Below are positions 44,696-53,185 of a stretch of DNA of 57,366 bases, piece by piece (the first letter of the stretch is position 1; each line of letters starts with the position of its first letter). The stretch is from positions 1 through 57,366 of the forward strand of contig CAMYKU010000029.1 in NCBI GenBank assembly GCA_947259105.1, read 5' to 3'. A model generated the notes under the pieces. It was not told the origin of the DNA and made no database searches. It worked only from the letters and a program-made list of their open reading frames with translations. Source of the stretch: an uncultured Alphaproteobacteria bacterium. GTDB lineage: Bacteria > Pseudomonadota > Alphaproteobacteria > UBA8366 > JADFVY01. Made by a program: the position numbers and the translations under genes.

Positions 44696-45295
44696 ATGGC
44701 TAACGCCGTTCTTAGCACGAAACTTTCACGACGCACCATGCTGGCCGGCGGGGCCCTCGCCGCGCTGCACGCGGCCGCCCGATCCGCCGCCGCCGCGCCG
44801 GCCTGCGCGCCTGTCGTCCCCGCTTCGCCGGGGGCGGCCGGCGCTTGCGGCCCCGATGCCGAACTGTTGCGGCGCATCGCGGCGGCGGCGGACCTTTGGG
44901 CGGAATACGTGGTGGCCGACGCGCACTGCCGGCGGCTGCACGAGGCCCTGCGCCGCCACAAGGACTATCCCGCCAAACCTATTTCCGAGGCGGGCAGTTG
45001 GGCCGTGGAGGCGCTGGCCCAACGCACCGGCTACCGCGAAGCGGACGATGCCGCCGTCCGCCTGTACGAGCGCCACGAGGCCGCGCTGCGCGCCGCCTTC
45101 GCCGTCCCGGCGCGCACCCTGCCGGGCCTGCACGCCAAGCTGCGCTGCGCCCTTGCGGCGGCGAAGGAGCGCGATGCCGGCACCTTCGAGGAAAGCGACT
45201 ACCAATGGCTCGACGACGCCATGGCCGACATGGACCGGATGGCGGCGGGGCGATGGGCGTGGACGGGGCGCCGCCAACCACGCAAGGATTTCTGA
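44696..45295 (+). CDS. Tat-exported helical protein of unknown function
   Basis: A 199-residue protein. The N-terminus LSRRTMLAGGALAALHAAARSAAAAPA has the twin-arginine pattern (R12/R13) and an AxA-type cleavage region near 35, so it should be exported folded or lodged in the membrane. The mature part is helical with ELLRRIAAAADLW and a PARTLPGLHAKLRCALAAA motif. Similar 'TLAGLxAK' helical proteins are common and unexplained in alphaproteobacteria, often near XRE genes. The start was chosen at 44696 because it begins the signal. Confidence 0.65.
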   Translation: MANAVLSTKLSRRTMLAGGALAALHAAARSAAAAPACAPVVPASPGAAGACGPDAELLRRIAAAADLWAEYVVADAHCRRLHEALRRHKDYPAKPISEAGSWAVEALAQRTGYREADDAAVRLYERHEAALRAAFAVPARTLPGLHAKLRCALAAAKERDAGTFEESDYQWLDDAMADMDRMAAGRWAWTGRRQPRKDF

Positions 45296-45299
45296 TCTG

Positions 45300-45382
45300 T
45301 CCTTGCGAGGCGCATCGCGGCGAAGCAATCCAGGGGACGGGCCGGCCGCTGGATCGCGTCGCTGCGCTCGCGATGACGGCGG
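45300..45382. repeat. GCAATCCAGG/CTGGATCGC intergenic repeat
   Basis: CTTGCGAGGCGCATCGCGGCG with AAGCAATCCAGG is mirrored by CCGCTGGATCGCGTC and GCGATGACGG. This kind of inverted repeat recurs in many proteobacterial genomes. It lies directly after the Tat-exported gene. Confidence 0.5.
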
Positions 45383-45456
45383 AATCCGAACCACGGTGAC
45401 ACACGAGGCTGAAAGCCGAAAGCCGATAGATAAGAAAAACGCGAAACCAACCCCGG

Positions 45457-45600
45457 TCCGGATTGTCCGGTTTGCGCCCTGGCCGGCACCTGAATGATAC
45501 GCATTGCAGGATCATCCGCCGACCGGAATCGCCCGGGCGGCGGGCGCGGTGGTGTCAAGTTGGTGGAACAACCCCATGCACCGGCAATTTCTGCGGGTTT
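45457..45600 (+). repeat. Dispersed repeat element, copy C
   Basis: Shows the same block order as copy B: TCCGGATTGTCCGG (45457-45470), ATGATACGC (45494-45502) and the GGAACAACCCCATGCACCGG tail to 45600. The segments between the blocks differ in sequence and length. It fills most of the 392-nt gap before the rhodanese gene. Confidence 0.65.
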
Positions 45601-45687
45601 CGAGAGGGGGCCGTCGATCTTCATCATTGGCACCCAGACCGTCAGGTGCGAATATGACTGCCGGTCCGAATAATCACGGTTCTGCAA

Positions 45688-46545
45688 ATGACCCGCCCGC
45701 CGCGAACCCGGCTCGGTGTTTCAGCTGTCCTCTCCGCCGCCTGCGCGCTGGCCCCGGGCACGGCCCCCGTCGACGCGGACGGCTGCATCGTCAAGGTGCG
45801 CCCGCACCCCATCGCCGATCTCGATCCGGCCATCGCCGGGTGCCTGATCGACGATATCGGGACGAAGCAGGTCTTCCTGAAGAACGCGCGCCCCGGGGAT
45901 ACGGTGGTCGGGGATGATGCCGGCGCCGCGGGCGGGACGGACGTGAAGACGACGGTGCGGATCTCCGGGCGCGAAATCGTCCAGGTGCTCACCACGTACG
46001 ACGGGAACGGCGCGCCCGTGTGGGAGAAGCGCGACGCCGATACGTTCCAACACGAAGGCGACCCGGCCCGGACGCGGACGGCCCTCGAGACGCTGTCATC
46101 GAAGTTCTGCAGCCGGCAGACGCAAGCGGCCGGGCCGGCGCCGCCGGCCGAAGATCCGGGCGCCGGCGCCGAGGCGACCGCGCGCGTCATCGGCGTGGAC
46201 GAGGCCTTCCGGCTGTCGGAAGAGGGACGCATCGTCCTGATCGATGTCCGGCTTGAATCCGAATGGCGCGAGACCGGGATCGCCGCGACCGCCATTCCCA
46301 TCACCATGCATCAGCGCATGGACGATTTCGTCAAACGGATCGGCGAGGCCGCGGGCGCGGACAACCAGACGCCGATCGCATTTATCTGTGCGCATGGCGA
46401 GCGCTCGTCGTATCTCCAGAGAGAGCTCGCGAAATACGGGTTCGACCGGATCATCGACGTTCACGGGGGCATGCTGGGCGGCAAGCGGGCGCCGGGCTGG
46501 ATCGGATCGGGTCTGCCGGTCAGGCCTTACGATCCGACGCCCTAG
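45688..46545 (+). CDS. Exported rhodanese-domain protein with unknown N-terminal domain
   Basis: A 285-residue protein. It has a weak N-terminal export signal, a 110-residue region of unknown fold with two cysteines (C33 and C52), a Pro/Ala linker (about 145-165), and a rhodanese domain (about 165-280). The rhodanese active-site loop CAHGERS has C234 as the persulfide-carrying Cys. A sulfur transfer or redox role outside the cytoplasm is plausible. C141 near the linker may pair with another Cys. Such two-part proteins are known from PQQ-CxxCW and other envelope systems, but this one lacks their markers. Single gene, flanked by repeats. Confidence 0.75.
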   Translation: MTRPPRTRLGVSAVLSAACALAPGTAPVDADGCIVKVRPHPIADLDPAIAGCLIDDIGTKQVFLKNARPGDTVVGDDAGAAGGTDVKTTVRISGREIVQVLTTYDGNGAPVWEKRDADTFQHEGDPARTRTALETLSSKFCSRQTQAAGPAPPAEDPGAGAEATARVIGVDEAFRLSEEGRIVLIDVRLESEWRETGIAATAIPITMHQRMDDFVKRIGEAAGADNQTPIAFICAHGERSSYLQRELAKYGFDRIIDVHGGMLGGKRAPGWIGSGLPVRPYDPTP

Positions 46546-46651
46546 CCCGGACTTCTCGCCAGGATGGCGTCGTCATCGCGCCGGGCGGGCCGCTGTTTTG
46601 CGGCTCGCACACGCCGCCGTCCGGCGGCTGCTCGGCGCGGCAGCCCTCCTC

Positions 46652-46884
46652 AGAGTTTGTGAACCTTTCGGCACGAGGGTGAATATTGCCGCCGGCGTTG
46701 CCGGCGAATCGTTCTTTCGTCACCCTCACCCCAACCCTCTCCCATCAAGGGAGAGGGGGCTTTTCGCTGCAAATTCAAAGCCCTCTCCCTTGATGGGAGA
46801 GGGTTGGGAGAGGGTGACCAACAACCGACGCTGCCGGCGTAAGCCGGCGCCGTACAAGCCAATGCCGAAAGATTCACAAACTCT
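46652..46884. repeat. Palindromic element with 22-bp terminal inverted repeats
   Basis: AGAGTTTGTGAACCTTTCGGCA (46652-46673) and the reverse complement of 46863-46884 differ at one base. Inside, 46721-46757 and 46781-46817 (CCCTCACCCCAACCCTCTCCC... and its mirror) form a large hairpin, with GCCGGCG motifs on both flanks. No reading frame is visible. It takes up much of the 575-nt gap between the rhodanese and lyase genes. Confidence 0.6.
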
Positions 46885-46955
46885 CAGCATGAGGACTCAA
46901 ACAATCGAGCCTCATGCTGAGGAGCGGCGCAGCCGCGTCCCGAAGTATGAGATCG
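46883..46955. repeat. CATGAGG/CCTCATGC palindromic repeat, copy 2
   Basis: CTCAGCATGAGG (46883-46894) and CCTCATGCTGAG (46910-46921) are perfect inverted copies, followed by GAGCGGCGCAGCCGCGTCCCG as in copy 1 at 42.0 kb. Confidence 0.7.
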
Positions 46956-47120
46956 CGCCGCCGACCGGTCACGAAGACAAGAGTTTGCCGTCACAAGGGC
47001 GGCTGGAAATGCCCGTGCAAAGGCCCGGCGCGGCCGCCCTTCACCCTGCCCTCGATTCGCGGTCGCAACTCGGGTAACGTACGTCCAATTGCTATCGGAA
47101 CGTGCCGACGGGAGGCGATC

Positions 47121-48206
47121 ATGCGGGGAGTTGCGTTGCTGGTTGCGGCCCTGCTGTTTGCGGCGCCCGCGGCCGCGGATCGGGCGGCCCCGCAAGCGGG
47201 TGCGGCTACCCGGATCGCGGCCGCGCAAACGGGCGCGGCGGCGCTGAGCGCGTCCGACGACTTCAATACGGGCTCGATCAAAGACGACATCTGGAAGCTT
47301 TGCCAGGCCGAAGAAAGGCTGCTCAGGTTCGACGGTATCGCGCCGGTGGAAGGCGAACATTCGCTGACGATCGGGGTGGATGCCCTGCGGAAGGGCGAGG
47401 TTCTGTGCGACGGGCCCGCGGTTGTGGCCACCATCAACGCAGACGAACACGACGACATCGAAAGCCTCGGCCCCAGCCTCATACGGCCGGTGCAATCGCG
47501 GCTGGCGACCATGGGGGTTTTCCGCAAGGGCGCATCCCCCGTCATTCAGCGCAACGAATTGCGGCTGCAGAACAAGTACCGCCATCCGATCGACGAGGAA
47601 TACTGGTACGGGCTGTCGTTCCGGGTGGACGGCGATATTCCCGCGGCCGGCTCGACGAGATGGGTGATCGGACAGTGGAAACAGACCCAAGGGTCCAGCC
47701 CGGTCCTCGCCCAGAGGTTCGACAACGGCATCTTCCACGTCACCGTGCAGGACGGGCATTGCCGCTGCCGTGTCGCCAAGGCAAGCGGCGATCCCGACCT
47801 GAAGGCGGCGCCGCGTTCAACCAATCCGCTTCACTGCGTCTGGACCCCGGACAATATAACGAAAAACCGGGGCGGAGACCTGAAGGAAGGGGACGCTTGC
47901 ACAACGGGATTGACCGTAATCCGTGGCGAAGACTTCGTCCTTCCCGATCCAAAGGCGGATTGGGTGCACATGATCTACGCGATCCGGGGCGGCCGGGACG
48001 GCAAGGTCGAAATCTATGCGAACGGAAAGTTCGTCGCGCGGGTCACCGGCCCCATCGGATACGACAACTGGCCCGGCCAGAAGGTGAAATTCAAGATTGG
48101 CATGTACCGCGACTTCCTGCCCGGAACCGCCCACTTGCACCTCGACCGGTTCTGGTTCGGCAGCGATCCGGCCCAGTACGAGCCGGGCTTCAAACCCCGG
48201 CCGTAG
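47121..48206 (+). CDS. Secreted polysaccharide lyase-like protein (heparin lyase I/PL20-type fold)
   Basis: A 361-residue protein with a Sec signal (cleavage after PAAA, residue 19). The mature part has the beta-jelly-roll pattern of the Polysacc_lyase family: IQRNELRLQ (about 155), EEYWYGLSFRVDGDI (about 169), WVIGQWKQTQGSSPVLAQR (about 193) and YRDFLPGTAHLHLDRFWFG near the end. Lyases with this fold cut uronic-acid polysaccharides by beta-elimination; glucuronan and heparin lyases are examples. Four Cys in the middle (about 220-270) may form disulfides. GGGAGG ribosome site. No sugar transporter is adjacent. Confidence 0.72.
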   Translation: MRGVALLVAALLFAAPAAADRAAPQAGAATRIAAAQTGAAALSASDDFNTGSIKDDIWKLCQAEERLLRFDGIAPVEGEHSLTIGVDALRKGEVLCDGPAVVATINADEHDDIESLGPSLIRPVQSRLATMGVFRKGASPVIQRNELRLQNKYRHPIDEEYWYGLSFRVDGDIPAAGSTRWVIGQWKQTQGSSPVLAQRFDNGIFHVTVQDGHCRCRVAKASGDPDLKAAPRSTNPLHCVWTPDNITKNRGGDLKEGDACTTGLTVIRGEDFVLPDPKADWVHMIYAIRGGRDGKVEIYANGKFVARVTGPIGYDNWPGQKVKFKIGMYRDFLPGTAHLHLDRFWFGSDPAQYEPGFKPRP

Positions 48207-48249
48207 CCGGCATCGGGGGGGTCGGGAAATCGAGCGACCCTGCCGAGCA

Positions 48250-48349
48250 CCCCCTCACCCTGCCCTCTCCCGCCAGGGGAGAGGGTTCTTCCTTCGAGGC
48301 GGCACTATAAAGCCCTCTCCCCTCGCGGGAGAGGGTTGGGTGAGGGGGC
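48250..48349. repeat. CCCTCTCCC palindromic repeat
   Basis: CCCCTCACCC plus CCCTCTCCCGCC are mirrored by GGGAGAGGGTTGGGTGAGGGG around 48315-48345. Same family as the hairpins at 46721-46817 and 53067-53173. Confidence 0.75.
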
Positions 48350-48479
48350 GGCGCGGGAGGAGGACCGGGTATCGCCCCCGAGCGCGCATCCGGACGCCTG
48401 TTTCCGCGAGACAACTTCGCTATATTGCGTATCGTCGCTCCGGAGCTCCCCCTGGAGTTCCCAACATCGGGATCAGTTC

Positions 48480-49088
48480 ATGACGTCAACAGAGGCCCAG
48501 ATCGTCTACGCCCTGGCCTGGTTCAGCTTCGGCCTCGGGCATTCGCTGCTGGCCGGTTCGCGGGCGAGGGACCGCCTGGCGCCCGCCCTCGGCCCGTACT
48601 ACCGGATCGCCTACAACGGGTTCGCCGGCCTTCACCTGGCCGCGGTCTGGCTGGCGGGAAACTGGCTGCTCGGGGGCGCCGCGCCGTTCGCGCTGCCGGA
48701 GGCGGCAAGGGCCGGCCTGTACGGCCTGTCGGTCCTCGGGCTCGTCATATTGCTGCTGGCCTCCCGCGACTACGACCTCGGCCGCTTCGCCGGCACGACG
48801 CAGATCCGCAATCACCGGCGGGGGATCGACGAGCCGGAAGACGAGCCGCTGCACACCGGCGGTTTTCACGCCTGGGTCCGCCATCCGCTCTACGCCGGCG
48901 TCTACCTGCTCGTCTGGGGCAACGCCCAGGACCCGTTCGGCCTGGCGACGGCGATCTGGGCCTCGGCATACCTGATGGTGGGAACGAAGTTCGAGGAACG
49001 GCGCCTGCTGAAGCTGTACGGCGAGGCGTATCGAGACTATCGCGCGAGGGTTCCGGCGATCATCCCGTGGCGCGGGAAGGCTCTCTGA
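48480..49088 (+). CDS. NnrU/isoprenylcysteine methyltransferase-like membrane protein
   Basis: A 202-residue protein with about five helices. The C-terminal part has the ICMT/phospholipid-methyltransferase pattern: GGFHAWVRHPLYAGVYLLVWG (about 122-142) and KFEERRLLKLYGEAYRDYRARVP (about 176-198), where RHP and EE-x(n)-YxxYxxxVP bind SAM in characterised relatives. The N-terminal half resembles NnrU/methanethiol S-methyltransferase-type proteins. Substrate unknown. The ATG at 48480 starts the first helix. Confidence 0.82.
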   Translation: MTSTEAQIVYALAWFSFGLGHSLLAGSRARDRLAPALGPYYRIAYNGFAGLHLAAVWLAGNWLLGGAAPFALPEAARAGLYGLSVLGLVILLLASRDYDLGRFAGTTQIRNHRRGIDEPEDEPLHTGGFHAWVRHPLYAGVYLLVWGNAQDPFGLATAIWASAYLMVGTKFEERRLLKLYGEAYRDYRARVPAIIPWRGKAL

Positions 49089-49123
49089 ATGCTTCGGCGG
49101 GGCGCCGGGGAGCCGGGTGCGAT

Positions 49124-50241
49124 CTACCCACCGTGCGCCGGTTTCAGAACACCCGCCGCATAATCCACCCGCCCGGCGCCGGCGAAGCGGCGCAGGCGGT
49201 CGAGTTCGGCGTCCAGGGCGCGGCGGCGGGCGGCGGTCAGCCTGATGCCCGGCTCGAGCCACAGGCCGGTGACGCGAAGCACGCCGTCGCGGCGCTCGCA
49301 TTTCATGTCGACGCGGCCGATCAGCCGGTCGCCTTCGAGCAGCGGGAAGACGTAATAACCGTAGGTTCGTTTGGCTTCGGGCACGAAGACCTCGATCCGG
49401 TAATCGAAGCCTCGGGACGCGCGAAGGCCCGGCGCGGCTTCGAGCCGTCCGCCGGCTCGACCTCGACTTCGATCAGCGTGTCGCCGAGCCGGTCCCGGCA
49501 CCAGGCCTTCGCCTCGTCCGGCGTGACCGCCCCCCAGAACGCCGCCAGCTCGCCGGACGTGGCGACGCCGAGCCGGTCGAGCGCGCCGCGGCAGAACCAG
49601 TCGACATAGGCTCGGCTGTCCCCTTCCCCGCCCGCCGCGCCCGCCCGGTATGCCTCCGGAATGACCCGCTCGGTCAGATCGTAGACCTTCTGGAAACCTT
49701 CGCGCCGGCACACCGACAGCGCGCCGGTGCGCCACAGATATTCCAGCGCCGTCTTCGACGGATGCCAGTTCCACCAGCCCTCCGCCGACGCGTCCTGCGG
49801 CCGGCGCAGATGGCGCGACATCGCCGGTCCCTCGCGCCGCACATGGCCGAGGATATCGTCGAGCATGTGCTCGAAACCCTCGCGCCGCCATGCCCGCCAG
49901 CGCGCCCGCAGCCGGCCGGCATCGCGGATGAAGCGTTGCTCCCAGTAAGGATAGAACGCGGTCGGGATGATCGACGCGTCATGGGTCCAGTTCTCGAACA
50001 GCGTCCGGTCGCGCTCCAGCAGCCGCGCCAGATGATCCTTGCGGTAGGTCTGGTTGCGGGCGAACAGGATCATGTGATGCGCGCGCTCGACGGTATTGAT
50101 GCTGTCGATCTGCACGAATCCGAGCCGCTCGATCAGATCGAGCAGACCGGGCCGGGTCAGCTTGCGGTTGGGTGGCGCCGACAGCCCCTGCAGGTGCAGG
50201 AACAGCCGCCGCGCCTGTGGGTTGGGAATCGTCAGGGCCAT
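49124..50241 (-). pseudogene. YcaQ-like winged-helix DNA glycosylase, disrupted
   Basis: The first frame (from ATG 50241) reads a good AlkX/YcaQ-family start: ARRLFLHLQGLS, LGFVQIDSINTVERAHHMILFARN and TLFENWTHDASIIP. It continues to about VEVEPADGSKPR near 49450. The matching C-terminal part (RGFDYRIEVFVPEAKRTYGYYVFPLLEGDRLIGRVDMK) continues in another frame from about 49420 to 49124. The usual SPFDP...R-x-R segment between them is absent, so there is both a small deletion and a frame change within about 49410-49455. Members unhook DNA interstrand crosslinks. A sequencing error would not explain the missing segment. Probably non-functional. Confidence 0.8.
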
Positions 50242-50387
50242 GGGTAGCGTTGTATCGCAAAGGGCGCCGAATGTGCCAAGTATGAAACGGGGAGTTGGCG
50301 GCCGCCCGCCGGAACCGGGGTCTGCCATCGCCGGGAGCCCGTGGCGAACCTCTTTCCCTACCCCCTCCCCATGCCATACTCATACCC

Positions 50388-50828
50388 ATGTACGTCATCT
50401 CCGGCTCGACAAAACGCGACCCCACCCTTCGCTGGGCGCTTCCGGACCGCGTGTTCTTCGCCGCCGGGGCCTGCCATATCCTCGCTTATGCGGTCCTGGA
50501 GCGCTTTCCGGGCGCCGGATTCCGGGCGGTGTGGGTGCGGCCGGTGACGGGGTTCACCGGGAACCATATCGTCGCCGTGCGGGGCGGCGCGGCGTTCGAC
50601 TATCACGGCTGGTCGGACTGGCCTCGTCTGCTGGCGCATATGCGGGCGAAGGCGGGGCGCTGGTGGCCGGGGTGGGACTGCACGCTCGTGGACCTGCCGG
50701 AAGACGTGCTGGTCTCGGAGGCGAAATCGCTGACCCGGGACGGGCTGCACCTGCGCGAGCCGAGGCAGTTCCTGCACGACGCGATGCCCCGTGCGCGGCG
50801 ATTCCTGGACCGGTTTCCGGGGCCGTGA
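50388..50828 (+). CDS. Conserved hypothetical protein with possible Cys-His-Asp core
   Basis: A 146-residue protein of a family I know only as conserved hypothetical. The N-terminus reads WALPDRVFFAAGACHILAYAVLERFP, then GFTGNHIVAVRGGAAFDYHGW, and it ends VLVSEAKSLTRDGLHLREPRQFLHDAMPRARRFLDRF. A Cys at the start of a helix, then a strand with His, then Asp is the order seen in papain-like and NlpC-type folds (C29, H59, D70 by rough count). That is a suggestion only. ATG chosen at 50388. There is no partner gene. Confidence 0.65.
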   Translation: MYVISGSTKRDPTLRWALPDRVFFAAGACHILAYAVLERFPGAGFRAVWVRPVTGFTGNHIVAVRGGAAFDYHGWSDWPRLLAHMRAKAGRWWPGWDCTLVDLPEDVLVSEAKSLTRDGLHLREPRQFLHDAMPRARRFLDRFPGP

Positions 50829-51248
50829 CCGGAGGGAGTCCCCCTCCCCCATCGGGCGGAATGCGTCATTGACGCGGCGGCCTCCACCTCGGCGCGGTCG
50901 AATAGCGGGATGACCAGGCAACATTCAGTTGCGGCGAACGCCGAATGTCGCGGAGGACAACGAGAAACGGCGCAAAGCCGTGCAACCTGACGAGGCGCTC
51001 AATCGGCAAAAATGAATTGCAGTGTGGCTTTTGCTACAGACGTCAACCAATTTCCAGCCCCAAATGCAATCTGTGATTGACTGAATGAGACACCAGCCAT
51101 GCCGTTGATAGAGTTTGTCGGCGTCCGAGGACTTCGGCTGCGCCGCAAATGATCGGAACGGGACAGGGTTTCACGAAGTCAGTCGCGGCCGGCCGCAGTA
51201 AGCAATGCCGCCGGGACAGCGGGGAATTTCACACAAGGGGGAGTCATC
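50829..51248. other. 420-nt upstream region of the His-cluster gene
   Basis: No gene seen. G/C falls through the stretch, with AT-richer DNA near 50990-51080 that could hold the promoter. The only clear signal is the AAGGGGGAG ribosome site at 51235-51243. A small palindrome (CGGCGAACGCCG, 50936-50947) is near the start. Confidence 0.4.
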
Positions 51249-53036
51249 ATGCCAGCAAAGCGCACTACTCGGACAGGCAAAGAGAAAGCCTCAGCCGGAT
51301 TCGATTTGTCGGAGATAGAGAAGTATCACTTGGCCGAAATAAAGCGAATAGAACGACTGCGATTTCAGGAAATCGACATTGGGAGACGCGATCACCGGAT
51401 CTTTCTCCGGCCCTGTACCGTCAAGATCCTGATGCTGGTCGACGACGGCATCTCCTTCAACCAGTTCTACTTTGGCCTGAGCGAAGTCCTCGACACGTTG
51501 CGAAACAATCCGGAGTGGTGGGTGAATTTCGATATTACCCGCGCGCATCGTCAAACGGATCCCAACCCGCCCGTTGCCGGCAGCCCGGCCGAGCCGTTGT
51601 ATGCGCCGCACTACGAAAACTTCAAATTCACGCAGTCCGGATTCGACATCAACGATTACGACCAGGTCTGGTTTTACGGCTTCAATTTAAGCCAGAGCAC
51701 GTCGGGCGCCAATCCGCCCGCCTTGACCGACCCCGAGTTGGAAATCCTGTTCCGCTGGATGGATGCCGGCGGGGGCGTATTCGCCACCGGCGACCATGCG
51801 CAGCTTGGCGCCTCGCTGTGCGCGCGCATTCCGCGGGTCCGCAATATGCGCAAATGGCTGGCCGGCGTTCCGTCGCCCGTGGGTGCAGACCGTCACGACA
51901 CGCTCGTGAAGGGGCACGACTACGCGGCCACGCCGGGCGTAGACGAATCCGCGCAATATACCTTCGACGATGAATCCGACGATGTACCGATGAAGATCCG
52001 GTTGCGGTGGTACATGCACCACCATTGCCATGGCGGCATCCATCATCACTACCATCACTGGCACTGGCATTATTTCCTGAGGCGTTCGCCGCACCCCGTA
52101 CTGTGCGGCAAGGACGGGCCGATCACCATCCTGCCGGATCACCCCCATGAGGGCGAGGTGGTCGTGCCGGCGGACCTGACCGACAATCCGACATTCGGCG
52201 CTTACACCGCGCCAGAATATCCGGACTATGGCGGAAATCCCCTCGCGCCGGAAATCATCGCCTGGGCAAGGGTCCAGGATGATCACGGGCCGGCGCCGTT
52301 TAATTTCAAAGGGGAGGCCAACGGCAAGGAATTCGGCGCAATCGGCGCCTATAACGGTCATTGCGTTGACGTGGGCCGCGTCGTCGTCGATTCCACATGG
52401 CATCATTGGTTCGACGTAAACCTGACGGGCCGCATGTTCTTCAATACCGACAACCCCGGCAATGTCACAACCGGCGATCCACGTAAACTGAACGGGTTCA
52501 ACGACACGCCGCAGGGCCAGCAGGCGCTCGACCGGATTCGAAACTACTTCAGAAACGTCGCCATCTGGCTGTCGCCGAAAGCCAAGCTGCGTTGCATGGT
52601 CTGGCGGGCCTGCTGGAATGCGCTGTTCCGCTATCCGCTGCATGCCGACCTGAACGTCCATATGCCGATCTGGGTCATCGGACATCATGCCATCGATGTG
52701 CTCGGGAAGTATGCGGGCCAATGCAATGTTCTGCTGTGGTGGCCGATCGTCTTCGAGCGCCTGCCGCTGGAGAGGCTGCTCGATCCCGACAATCTCAAGG
52801 TGCCGGTCGAGTCGGTTGGCATGGTCGATGAATTCCTGATGGGCGGCGTCCTGAAGGCGATGCTGGAGGCAAAGGAATCAGGGAAGTACGCCAAAACCCT
52901 GCCCAGCGACAAGGACCTCGCGGCAATGGCCGCGGCGGGCGCGACGTCGGGCATCAAAGAGATGGCCGATCATGTCAACGCGGCACAGCAATCCAACAAA
53001 CACGTCTTGGCCACACTCAAAGAAGCGATCGGTTAG
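51249..53036 (+). CDS. Large protein with ThuA/GATase-like region and extreme histidine cluster; function unknown
   Basis: A 595-residue cytoplasmic protein (no signal) I cannot assign to a named family. Residues about 50-220 look like a class I GATase/ThuA fold: VKILMLVDDG strand, FDINDYDQVWFYGFN, LTDPELEILFRWMDAGGGVFATGDHAQLG; the amidotransferase Cys is not where expected. Residues 256-276 hold 11 His, 1 Cys and 2 Trp within 20 positions. HCVDVGRVVVDSTWHHWFDVNLTG (about 378-401) returns to a ThuA-like pattern, so the His segment may be an insertion in one domain. An Ala-rich helical tail ends the protein. The 5' end is AT-richer than nearby genes (26 of 60 G/C on one line). Confidence 0.7.
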   Translation: MPAKRTTRTGKEKASAGFDLSEIEKYHLAEIKRIERLRFQEIDIGRRDHRIFLRPCTVKILMLVDDGISFNQFYFGLSEVLDTLRNNPEWWVNFDITRAHRQTDPNPPVAGSPAEPLYAPHYENFKFTQSGFDINDYDQVWFYGFNLSQSTSGANPPALTDPELEILFRWMDAGGGVFATGDHAQLGASLCARIPRVRNMRKWLAGVPSPVGADRHDTLVKGHDYAATPGVDESAQYTFDDESDDVPMKIRLRWYMHHHCHGGIHHHYHHWHWHYFLRRSPHPVLCGKDGPITILPDHPHEGEVVVPADLTDNPTFGAYTAPEYPDYGGNPLAPEIIAWARVQDDHGPAPFNFKGEANGKEFGAIGAYNGHCVDVGRVVVDSTWHHWFDVNLTGRMFFNTDNPGNVTTGDPRKLNGFNDTPQGQQALDRIRNYFRNVAIWLSPKAKLRCMVWRACWNALFRYPLHADLNVHMPIWVIGHHAIDVLGKYAGQCNVLLWWPIVFERLPLERLLDPDNLKVPVESVGMVDEFLMGGVLKAMLEAKESGKYAKTLPSDKDLAAMAAAGATSGIKEMADHVNAAQQSNKHVLATLKEAIG

Positions 53037-53066
53037 GGCGTTATCCACTTACGTGGAATCGGCACC

Positions 53067-53173
53067 GGCCCGCTCTCCGCCCCGCCCCCGCCTCGGCGGG
53101 AGAGGAACTGGACTGTTCGGCCTTGCGAACAAAAGGCCCTCGCCCCTGGCGGGGGAGGGTTGGGTGAGGGGGT
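53067..53173. repeat. CTCGCCCC/GGGGGAGGG palindromic repeat
   Basis: A variant of the CCCTCTCCC family: a short hairpin (CCCGCC/GGCGGG) on the left and GGCCCTCGCCCC with its mirror GGGGGAGGGTTGGGTGAGGGGGTGG on the right. It lies in the 312-nt gap after the His-cluster gene. Confidence 0.65.
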
Positions 53174-53185
53174 GGACCGTGCGCC

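Noticed and set aside
46721..46817. CRISPR-like repeats in the CCCTCTCCC regions
   Set aside because: They are paired palindromes with no regular spacer array and no cas genes nearby.
51687..52721. 344-codon open frame antisense to the His-cluster gene
   Set aside because: Considered because the sense gene is unusual, but the sense strand has a strong ribosome site, domain-like segments and a sensible start; the antisense frame has none.
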